A stretch of 5,429 nucleotides of DNA from an uncultured Caryophanales bacterium (lineage in GTDB: Bacteria > Bacillota_I > Bacilli_A > RFN20 > CAG-826): the NCBI GenBank assembly GCA_946401755.1, contig CAMIVH010000061.1, positions 1-5,429 of the forward strand, given 5' to 3'. This document shows, piece after piece, positions 1 through 5,271 of the stretch. The translations under genes and the position numbers were made by a program. A model generated the notes under the pieces. It did not search any database. It had not been told where the DNA came from and saw only the letters and a list, made by a program, of their open reading frames with translations. Each line of letters opens with the position of its first letter. The stretch's first letter is position 1.

Positions 1-1113
1 CAATTCTCTTAAATCTTTAAGATACTTTTCCATGTTCTCTATAGAGAAGTTATGTTTCTTAAAGAAATGTAAGCCACGTACACAGCCAATTAATCTGACC
101 TTATCTATAACCGTTTGATATTCTTCATCGTTTAAATCAGAGAAATACTTTCTAGAAATGTTCTTCCATAAATAAACAGCTTTATCAAATGGAATTTCTA
201 AGAAGTTCTCAACGATATCTTTACTGATTTGACCATATTCAAAATAAGAGTTACAAACACTCGCTAATTCAAATATTGGATGACCTGTACATAAGGTATC
301 CATATCAATAAGCATTAATTCATTCCCTTTAGTGAGTAATTGATTCTTTAAATGGAAATCACCATGAATCAATGTCTTACTATCAGGGATATCTTCAATA
401 ATCTTTTTAACTTTTAAGTATTCTTCTTCAGTTAAGAATGATTTGATATTTTCCACATATCTGAGGTGGCTTATTTTCATATCTGGTAGAGTATCATCAT
501 CACAGACTGTGGAATGGATCTTCTTAAGAAGGGCTACTGCTTTATCGACAAAGTCATCAGTGTTCTTTTGACTTTCATTAACGTATTTAACGCATGATCC
601 GGCGTTTAATAGTTCAAAGACTGTACCATATTGGTCTCCAACTTTAACGATATCTAACGCAATCGCTGTAGGTAAACCTAACACAAAAGCTTTCTTAGAT
701 AATTCTCTTTCGTTTTTAATATCATCTAGCAAAGCGCCTTTTTCATAGACCTTAACAATGGTGTCTGGCGCGGTAGAATATACGATACCGTGTGCACCCT
801 TTCCAATAATTTTACAGCCTTCCACTGATACTTCACGTAAGGCTTTTTCAACACTAACGATATTAGTGAAACCTGTCATTTCAAAGATGTCGTAGACTTC
901 AATAGAAGCATTAATAACGGATACCTTATCGTATTTCTTCTTAAGGTTTAAAACTACACGAAGACCCGCACTAGAGATATAGTTAGTCTCTTTAGCGTCT
1001 AAAACTATTTCATCATAGTTATGACCTTCTAATTGATTAAGAATATCCGCTTCTACTTCGGCGAAATTATCAAATGATAATGATTTAGGTAATTGATAAG
1101 TAAAGATCACCAT
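1..1113 (-). CDS. STAS domain fused to APH/choline-kinase-like phosphotransferase (3' end outside window)
   Basis: An open frame of 371 codons runs off the left edge without a stop. Residues 1-95 look like a STAS domain (the SpoIIAA anti-sigma-antagonist fold): the segment DAKETNYISSAGLRVVL matches its signature, and Ser48 aligns with the serine phosphorylated in SpoIIAA. Residues 100-371 form a kinase-like fold: glycine loop IGKGAHGIVY (103-112), candidate ATP-binding Lys121, Glu135/Glu137 in the expected helix, catalytic HGDFHLKN (250-257, Asp252 and Asn257) and metal-binding IDMD (269-272). This resembles the APH family (Pfam PF01636), especially the TIGR02172 paralogue group named from Fibrobacter succinogenes. 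The substrate is unknown and may be a protein or a small molecule. The protein is cytoplasmic, with no signal peptide or membrane helix. The start sits one base after the xylanase stop (TAATATG) with only a weak AGAAG-like ribosome site, implying translational coupling. Domain calls are firm; function is inference. Antibiotic resistance is not implied. Confidence 0.88.
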   Translation of the reverse strand, partial: MVIFTYQLPKSLSFDNFAEVEADILNQLEGHNYDEIVLDAKETNYISSAGLRVVLNLKKKYDKVSVINASIEVYDIFEMTGFTNIVSVEKALREVSVEGCKIIGKGAHGIVYSTAPDTIVKVYEKGALLDDIKNERELSKKAFVLGLPTAIALDIVKVGDQYGTVFELLNAGSCVKYVNESQKNTDDFVDKAVALLKKIHSTVCDDDTLPDMKISHLRYVENIKSFLTEEEYLKVKKIIEDIPDSKTLIHGDFHLKNQLLTKGNELMLIDMDTLCTGHPIFELASVCNSYFEYGQISKDIVENFLEIPFDKAVYLWKNISRKYFSDLNDEEYQTVIDKVRLIGCVRGLHFFKKHNFSIENMEKYLKDLREL

Positions 1114-1114
1114 A

Positions 1115-2800
1115 TTATTCTGCTTCTTCTGGATACATTTCTTGTACTGCTTCTAAGAAACCATAATACGCTGGCTTTTTAGAATAGTTTTCATTAAAGA
1201 TTAATGGGTATTGATTGCCTCTCCAGGACATATTATCAGTGACACCCCAGAAGACAATTGCATTAACTTCAGTTTTGCCACTTGCGTTACCCTCTAACAC
1301 TCTAGTGGCTAATTGCTTATAAGCATTCTTTTGATTATTGAAGACTGATTCAGAATTACCGTTAACGGTAATATCTAATTCAGTTATTTGACACTTAAGG
1401 CCTTTTTCTTTAATCATTTCCGCATCTTTAATAACAGAGTCTAAAGAATAGTTATTCATATCAAGGTGGCCTTGAATACCAACACCATCAATTAGTTCTT
1501 CTGCGATAGCGTCTTTTAATAATGTTTCAAGAGCAAACTTACAGTTACTTGTTTCATAGTCATAAGCATAATCGTTATAGTAGAGCTCTTGATCCTCTTC
1601 TGCGTATTGTCTTGCGTATTTAAATGCGTAGTAGACAAAGTCTTCCCCAATTGTTTCATACCAATAGTTAGGGGCACTACCATAGTTATTGGTTTTACGA
1701 ACCGCACCATTTTGCACAGCTTCATTAGAAACATCAATCGCGTACACTAGTCCAGGCCATCTTTCATTGATGGTTTCTATTGTGGTTTTAATGAAGTTTT
1801 CCATACGCGCTAGCATAGTGGTTTTAGAAACAACCGCACCACTAGCTTGATAACCCTTTTTAAAGAACCATTCTGGGGTTTGATCAAACCACACAAAAGT
1901 GTGGTGTCTAACACCGATATTGTTTTTCGCACACCAATCATAAATCTTTTCAAAAGGCGCGGTTTTAATGGCTACTTGTGTTTCATCAGTTTTTGCTAAT
2001 TCTTGGCACGCAGTTTGATCTAAGATTTGTTCTGGCTTACCTTCATTTTCCGCGGTAATGGAATTGAAGTTATCTTTGACCATTTTTCTAATTTCGGTAT
2101 TTCTAAACATACGAGTGGATAAACAACCACCGACTTTTAAATATGGTTCATAGGCTTTATATAGACTTTCATCATTAAATTCATAAGCTGTTTTAACGGT
2201 TTCTTCACCTAAGGTGATATTGATATCATCAACATAGAAAGCCGCATTAGAAGCGGTATTTTGTAACTTGTAGTTAAGACGAATTGCGCCTAATGTTTCT
2301 AAAGTATCATAAGAGACTGTTAATTCTCTCCAAGTGTCTTCCAAATCACTTGTGATTTCTAGTACATCGCCTTTGATGCTATTGTTCATAGAACTTGGAA
2401 ATACTTCTAATTGGAAAGAGGAAATATTGCCATCACTTGGGGCATAAACATATAAGGAAATAATGTCGCCATTCTTCGCATCATCTTCGCTAAAGTATGG
2501 AGTGTCCACTAAATCACTACCAACATACATATTTGTCGCGTTTTTAACTTCAAACTTTAAAGAGGACTTATCGTAATTACCAAAGTCATTAACGATTTCA
2601 CCTTTACTATCTTTATCCGCTGGGGCTAATGGTAAGGTATCTAAATCTTTAGAGGATTTCCATTCCTTCACAGTGTCACCAATTTCTAATGGTTTAGGTT
2701 CTTGGCTAGTATTGCTATTTCTATTGGCGTTACACGCCACAGTTAAAGATGCGGTCAACAAAGAGACAACAGCACATAAAAAATGTTTCTTATTATTCAT
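1115..2800 (-). CDS. GH10 endo-1,4-beta-xylanase, lipoprotein
   Basis: Predicted 561-residue surface enzyme that hydrolyses internal beta-1,4 bonds of xylan. The start at 2800 is preferred over in-frame starts further upstream because AAAGGA at 2811-2816 lies ten bases before it and MNNKKHF opens a classic signal peptide. The lipobox LTVAC ends at Cys23, predicting lipid anchoring on the outer membrane face; Thr at -3 is slightly unusual. A Ser/Asn-rich linker follows, then a beta-sandwich at about 74-198 resembling carbohydrate-binding modules of the CBM4/9/22 type. The GH10 barrel spans about 212-554: TAENEGKP (Lys255), RHHTFVW (298-304), acid/base Glu360 in SNEA, IQGHL (His445), nucleophile Glu474 in ITELDI, WGVTD (Trp518) and SWRG (Trp526). 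Both catalytic glutamates are present, so activity is expected. Several flanking positions depart from the usual family motifs. It is first in a two-gene unit with the STAS-kinase. Confidence 0.95.
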   Translation of the reverse strand: MNNKKHFLCAVVSLLTASLTVACNANRNSNTSQEPKPLEIGDTVKEWKSSKDLDTLPLAPADKDSKGEIVNDFGNYDKSSLKFEVKNATNMYVGSDLVDTPYFSEDDAKNGDIISLYVYAPSDGNISSFQLEVFPSSMNNSIKGDVLEITSDLEDTWRELTVSYDTLETLGAIRLNYKLQNTASNAAFYVDDINITLGEETVKTAYEFNDESLYKAYEPYLKVGGCLSTRMFRNTEIRKMVKDNFNSITAENEGKPEQILDQTACQELAKTDETQVAIKTAPFEKIYDWCAKNNIGVRHHTFVWFDQTPEWFFKKGYQASGAVVSKTTMLARMENFIKTTIETINERWPGLVYAIDVSNEAVQNGAVRKTNNYGSAPNYWYETIGEDFVYYAFKYARQYAEEDQELYYNDYAYDYETSNCKFALETLLKDAIAEELIDGVGIQGHLDMNNYSLDSVIKDAEMIKEKGLKCQITELDITVNGNSESVFNNQKNAYKQLATRVLEGNASGKTEVNAIVFWGVTDNMSWRGNQYPLIFNENYSKKPAYYGFLEAVQEMYPEEAE

Positions 2801-2810
2801 ACAACACATT

Positions 2811-2816
2811 TCCTTT
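2811..2816 (-). promoter_or_regulatory. Ribosome binding site of the xylanase gene
   Basis: The minus strand reads AAAGGA ten bases before the ATG at 2798-2800. The in-frame ATG at 2807-2809 lies only one base from it, too close to be used, so this site decides the start. It also fits the signal peptide beginning MNNKK. Confidence 0.75.
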
Positions 2817-2824
2817 GCAAAAAT

Positions 2825-2854
2825 ATTATACAAATAATTATTAGTTAATAAAAA
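2825..2854 (-). promoter_or_regulatory. Promoter of the xylanase/STAS-kinase unit
   Basis: A perfect TATAAT -10 box lies at 2825-2830 (minus strand). A weak -35, TTTTTA at 2849-2854, is 18 bases away and overlaps the T tract of the preceding terminator. Transcription would begin near 2818, leaving a very short leader that starts just before the ribosome binding site. The -10 is convincing; the -35 matches only three of six bases, so an activator or other contacts may be needed. Confidence 0.5.
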
Positions 2855-2879
2855 GCCATTTCATCGTTAATGAATGGCT
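2850..2879 (-). terminator. Intrinsic terminator after the 2904-3308 gene
   Basis: On the minus strand AGCCAT and TCAT pair with ATGA and ATGGCT around a five-base TAACG loop, with one bulged A (arms 2854-2864 and 2870-2879). The stem is followed directly by TTTTTATT. It begins about 24 bases after the stop of the membrane-protein gene and separates that gene from the xylanase. Confidence 0.75.
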
Positions 2880-2903
2880 CTTTATCTTTTTATTAGAATG
2901 TAT

Positions 2904-3308
2904 CTAGATATCTTTTTCTTGCTCTTCTTTATCGCTACGGAAATAGGCTCTATCTTGTGCAATTTGTTTTAAACACTTTTCTCCGTGGATGAAGCATTGT
3001 TCATCAGTGGGTTTAGCAAAAGAAGAAATGATAAGGCCGATGCCTATGACAGCAGTGATAACTGAGGCGGCAATATAAATAATCATACGCGGATCTTGAT
3101 ATAAAAACTGCGTATATTCATGACCAACTTGTTTTTCTATTACCGCACCAAAAGCAAACACCATGATAGGTATAAGAGCAGCACTTGCGATAGCGCCTAT
3201 GCCAATGCCTCTTTTAATCCAATAAAGCTTTGGATAATTTTCTCTACCATAATCAATGACTTGTTGTCTGGTATATTCTTTATCACCGTATTGGTATGTA
3301 TTTGCCAT
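2904..3308 (-). CDS. Unrecognised two-helix membrane protein
   Basis: Predicted 134-residue integral membrane protein of no family I recognise. The start at 3308 is chosen because AAGGAG lies eight bases upstream; a GTG three codons earlier overlaps that site and is unlikely. A basic, aromatic N-terminal stretch (1-33, with Lys32 and Arg33 at the membrane edge) precedes helix 1 (about 34-57), a polar loop of about 17 residues (58-74) and helix 2 (about 75-97). The positive-inside rule puts both ends in the cytoplasm. The C-terminal tail (98-134) is highly charged and contains CFIHGEKC (105-112), whose two cysteines and histidine could bind a metal or form a disulfide; this is speculation. It has its own promoter and terminator, so it is probably monocistronic. 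It is divergent from the carbonic anhydrase across a 130-base gap. Confidence 0.8.
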   Translation of the reverse strand: MANTYQYGDKEYTRQQVIDYGRENYPKLYWIKRGIGIGAIASAALIPIMVFAFGAVIEKQVGHEYTQFLYQDPRMIIYIAASVITAVIGIGLIISSFAKPTDEQCFIHGEKCLKQIAQDRAYFRSDKEEQEKDI

Positions 3309-3316
3309 AATAATCA

Positions 3317-3322
3317 CTCCTT
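3317..3322 (-). promoter_or_regulatory. Ribosome binding site of the two-helix membrane protein
   Basis: The minus strand reads AAGGAG eight bases before ATG at 3306-3308. It overlaps the alternative GTG codon at 3315-3317 and therefore fixes the downstream ATG as the start. Confidence 0.85.
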
Positions 3323-3344
3323 ATCTATGTTTTTTTCAAATTCG

Positions 3345-3350
3345 ATTATA
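3345..3350 (-). promoter_or_regulatory. -10 box of the two-helix membrane protein promoter
   Basis: A perfect TATAAT on the minus strand lies 36 bases before the ATG and would give a leader of about 30 bases. No good -35 hexamer is seen 16-18 bases upstream, where the sequence is a T/A-rich run that could act as an UP-like element. Only the -10 is supported directly. Confidence 0.45.
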
Positions 3351-3412
3351 GAGCAAATAATTTAAAAATAAAATATAAGTCAGTTATGCTTTTACTTTTG
3401 ATAAACTATAGA

Positions 3413-3427
3413 TAGCAATTATTGCTA
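3413..3427. promoter_or_regulatory. Perfect 7-1-7 dyad in front of the carbonic anhydrase gene
   Basis: TAGCAAT-T-ATTGCTA is a perfect inverted repeat ending on the first base of the ribosome binding site AGGGAG. It is a candidate operator for a dimeric regulator. A TATAGA-like -10 (3407-3412) just upstream would place the transcript start inside the dyad, but its -35 is poor. I do not recognise the motif as the site of a known regulator. The rest of the 3323-3412 gap is A/T-rich with nothing further that I can support on the plus strand. Confidence 0.45.
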
Positions 3428-3432
3428 GGGAG
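3427..3432 (+). promoter_or_regulatory. Ribosome binding site of the carbonic anhydrase gene
   Basis: AGGGAG lies six bases before ATG at 3439-3441, which supports this start. Its first base is shared with the end of the adjacent dyad. Confidence 0.8.
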
Positions 3433-3438
3433 ACATTT

Positions 3439-3942
3439 ATGGATATCAAAAAAGGTAATCAGGATTTTTTAAACATCCTAGAAAACAATAAAGAGTTAAA
3501 AGATAGAAGAGATGAACTAGTTAAAGGACAACATCCCGATACTTTAATCATCACCTGTTCTGATTCTAGAGTGGTCCCAGAATATATTTTCAATGCCTCT
3601 TTAGGGGAATTGTTTGTTATTAGAACCGCGGGAAATGTTATTAACGAAGGTGAACTAGCGACAGTTGAATACGCGATTGAACACTTAAAAGTTAAACGCA
3701 TTATTGTCTTAGGTCATACACATTGTGGCGCGATTCACGCAGCGATAAATAACGAACACGGTATGTATTTAGACCCAATTTTAAATAGAATTAAGACTAA
3801 TATCAGTATCATCACCAATGAAACAATGGCGGCTAAGATGAACTCCATTGGTGAAGCGGAATATTTAAGAGAAAAATTCCCTAACTTTAAAGGTACAATT
3901 GAATCAATGATGTACGACATCGAAACATCGGATGTTTTCTAA
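3439..3942 (+). CDS. Beta-class carbonic anhydrase
   Basis: Predicted 167-residue cytoplasmic zinc enzyme that interconverts CO2 and bicarbonate, supplying bicarbonate for carboxylation and pH balance. Zinc ligands are visible: Cys40 and Asp42 in ITCSDSRVVPE, with Arg44 completing the Asp-Arg dyad, and His93 and Cys96 in LGHTHCGAI. The RTAGNVI segment (62-68), typical of the family, is intact. The C-terminus ends in MMYDIETSDVF, recalling the family's final beta strand, normally YD..TG. The protein is somewhat shorter than many members (about 180-210 residues), and residues 118-150, between the PIL helix and the last strand, look diverged, so the helix preceding that strand may be reduced. 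It is the only plus-strand gene here, probably monocistronic. A strong ribosome site supports the start. The family call is near certain; which subclade it belongs to is not settled. Confidence 0.95.
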   Translation: MDIKKGNQDFLNILENNKELKDRRDELVKGQHPDTLIITCSDSRVVPEYIFNASLGELFVIRTAGNVINEGELATVEYAIEHLKVKRIIVLGHTHCGAIHAAINNEHGMYLDPILNRIKTNISIITNETMAAKMNSIGEAEYLREKFPNFKGTIESMMYDIETSDVF

Positions 3943-3968
3943 TATGGATAATACTGCGAAGAAATATA

Positions 3969-4000
3969 AACTCTCAATCTAGTCTTTGACTATGAGGGTT
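3969..4000 (-). terminator. Long hairpin between convergent genes, probable terminator of the XRE regulator
   Basis: AACTCTCA (3969-3976) pairs with TGAGGGTT (3993-4000) with one G-U wobble, and TAGTC (3980-3984) pairs with GACTA (3988-3992) around a TTT loop; three bases bulge on one side. On the minus strand the stem is followed by a T-rich TATATTTC and lies about 50 bases after the regulator's stop. On the plus strand it lies 26 bases after the carbonic anhydrase stop but has no T tract, so it is a weaker terminator in that direction. The rest of the 3943-4052 gap holds no gene that I can support. Confidence 0.5.
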
Positions 4001-4052
4001 GTGGACTTACATAACAAGAAGATTATTAAAGAATATAAAGGTTAGTCTTGTT

Positions 4053-4937
4053 CTATAACAGCCTGGAAGTAATTGCGTAATAATCTGAATCATATTCATG
4101 ACCATCAACAACAATCTTCTCATTAGAAAAAGTATCTTTCATATTAACCTTGGTATATCTTCTCCAGACAAGCGTATTTAAGTCTTTATTTAGGAATGTT
4201 TCAAAATAAGCACGTTTAGGATCATCACTACCATCTGGATCAAAATATGAGACCTTAATAACATTTTGCTTCTTACCATCATATTCGAGGATATAGTCTT
4301 CAGCATTAGTAAAGATCATGTTCATATAGTTAAACTTTTTATCAAAGCCCCAGTCATCTAAGAAATCTTGATCTTTATAAGTCTTAATAATTCTTTTACC
4401 ATCTTCTAGATATGATTCACCAGTCCACGCTATACCATTATCTTTAATAGAGACATATTGGTTATATCTTCTAACTTTAGAGAAATCTTTAGTATATTCT
4501 TTTACCGCTATTTCGACACTTTCAATATCATGAATTAAGGCTTTGCCTACGACATAGATGTGATAAGAATAATCACGAATAAGAGCGTTATTAGTGACAT
4601 CATATAAAGCCCAACATACTTCTTCTTCCGGCTTTAACTTAATAAACCAGTTTGGTAGCTCTTCATATCTAATAGACTCATCATGCTTTTTAACATATGT
4701 GAGTTTTAAATCTTTAATGATAGTAGGTAACTTATTAACCGCAAAGCCATTAAGCAAATCATCAGTGGAGACATTTAAAATATCAGCGAGTTTTTTAAGC
4801 ATTAAGATGTTTGGATAGTTAAGTCCCGCTTCCCACGAATAAATTGTTTGTCTCGACACATTAGCGAGATCCGCTAAGTCTTCTTGTGACAAACCATTTT
4901 TCTTTCTTAACAAAGTTAGATTCTTTTCAAATTGCAT
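4053..4937 (-). CDS. XRE-family HTH transcriptional regulator with unrecognised C-terminal domain
   Basis: Predicted 294-residue DNA-binding protein. Residues 5-64 form a Cro/cI-type helix-turn-helix: LRKKNGLSQEDLADLANVS leads into the recognition helix RQTIYSWEAG (29-38), followed by PNILMLKKLADILNVSTDDLL. A short linker leads to about 220 residues (75-294) with no membrane helix, rich in aromatic and charged residues in an alternating pattern that suggests beta strands, such as DYILEYDG and VIKVSYFD. I do not recognise this domain; it could sense a ligand or mediate contacts. Most short XRE repressors are 70-130 residues, so the extension is substantial. The start is supported by GAGGTGA six bases upstream. 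The gene lies 103 bases after a small membrane-protein gene on the same strand. Dyads in that gap suggest autoregulation, which is inference. DNA binding is firm; target genes are unknown. Confidence 0.88.
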   Translation of the reverse strand: MQFEKNLTLLRKKNGLSQEDLADLANVSRQTIYSWEAGLNYPNILMLKKLADILNVSTDDLLNGFAVNKLPTIIKDLKLTYVKKHDESIRYEELPNWFIKLKPEEEVCWALYDVTNNALIRDYSYHIYVVGKALIHDIESVEIAVKEYTKDFSKVRRYNQYVSIKDNGIAWTGESYLEDGKRIIKTYKDQDFLDDWGFDKKFNYMNMIFTNAEDYILEYDGKKQNVIKVSYFDPDGSDDPKRAYFETFLNKDLNTLVWRRYTKVNMKDTFSNEKIVVDGHEYDSDYYAITSRLL

Positions 4938-4943
4938 ATCTAT

Positions 4944-4950
4944 TCACCTC
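4944..4950 (-). promoter_or_regulatory. Ribosome binding site of the XRE regulator
   Basis: The minus strand reads GAGGTGA six bases before ATG at 4935-4937. It is a strong match to the 16S anti-Shine-Dalgarno and fixes the start. Confidence 0.8.
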
Positions 4951-4971
4951 AACGCAATCAATGATAAAGCA

Positions 4972-4986
4972 ATGGTAAATAACCAT
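4972..4986. repeat. Short dyad upstream of the XRE regulator
   Basis: ATGGT-AAATA-ACCAT is a five-base inverted repeat with a five-base centre, 35-49 bases before the regulator's start codon. It may be an operator or a chance hairpin in the leader. No convincing promoter hexamers could be placed in this gap; a TATCAT on the minus strand just downstream (4962-4967) is the best -10 candidate. Confidence 0.25.
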
Positions 4987-5010
4987 CCACCAAGTAAATA
5001 TAACTTATTT

Positions 5011-5028
5011 TGTAAGAAAAATCTTACA
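5011..5028. promoter_or_regulatory. Perfect 18-base palindrome upstream of the XRE regulator
   Basis: TGTAAGA-AAAA-ATCTTACA reads as seven-base arms (TGTAAGA and TCTTACA) around a four-base A/T centre. It lies 74-91 bases before the regulator's start and 13 bases after the stop of the upstream membrane-protein gene. Its arms are not GC-rich and no T tract follows on either strand in the way expected of a terminator, so a protein-binding operator is the better guess. Confidence 0.4.
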
Positions 5029-5040
5029 TTTTATTATTTG

Positions 5041-5271
5041 TTAGTCTTCATCCATATCATCGATGAACATCGTTTCATCTTCCACTGGATCGTCACTATA
5101 ACCATATTTAGAAGATGATTTGTTTTTAGATGTATATCGATAGTTACCTCTAAGCTTGTTGTAGAATGCAACCGGTTTAATCAAAAAGAAACCAACGATT
5201 AGAAATAATAAGGCAAACCAAAACATTGAATAAAGTATTGTTAGGAAAATAGCTAAACCATTATTCTTCAT
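5041..5271 (-). CDS. Small single-pass membrane protein with acidic tail
   Basis: Predicted 76-residue protein of no family I recognise. A single hydrophobic helix spans about residues 6-31. A basic stretch follows (Lys32, Lys39, Arg41, Arg45, Lys49, Lys51, Lys55), then a strongly acidic end (60-76) finishing in DDMDED. Positive charges after the helix suggest that the C-terminus is cytoplasmic. There is no cleavable signal or lipobox. Its ATG overlaps the TGA of the upstream macrodomain gene by four bases (ATGA), with only a weak GAAGAAG ribosome site further up, so it is most likely translated by coupling. That arrangement, rather than homology, is the main evidence that it is real. A partnership with the macrodomain protein, perhaps tethering it to the membrane, is inference. 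No clear intrinsic terminator follows it before the regulator gene. Confidence 0.75.
   Translation of the reverse strand: MKNNGLAIFLTILYSMFWFALLFLIVGFFLIKPVAFYNKLRGNYRYTSKNKSSSKYGYSDDPVEDETMFIDDMDED

Noticed and set aside
250..360. The APH-like HGDFHLKN motif read as an aminoglycoside resistance gene.
   Set aside because: The STAS fusion and the ePK-like glycine loop point to the TIGR02172-type group rather than to resistance enzymes; the motif alone is shared by many kinases of the superfamily.
2801..2833. Extension of the xylanase to in-frame start codons further upstream.
   Set aside because: It would bury the AAAGGA ribosome site and the TATAAT box inside the coding region and put extra residues before a normal signal peptide.
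3459..3920. Minus-strand open frames opposite the carbonic anhydrase.
   Set aside because: They lie entirely inside a gene with intact zinc-binding motifs, have no family resemblance and no convincing ribosome site; they are antisense shadows.
3944..4045. Two short plus-strand frames after the carbonic anhydrase (12 and 17 codons, same frame, separated by TAG), the first starting with the same TAATATG arrangement as the xylanase/kinase junction.
   Set aside because: Neither has a ribosome binding site, the first is only 12 codons, and the hairpin at 3969-4000 spans the stop of one and the start of the other. No homology is recognised, so a pseudogene call is not supported.
5011..5028. Resemblance of the palindrome to the GlnR/TnrA nitrogen-control box (TGTNA-N7-TNACA).
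   Set aside because: The outer halves match, but the spacer is eight bases instead of seven, which changes the helical phase, and no nitrogen genes are nearby.
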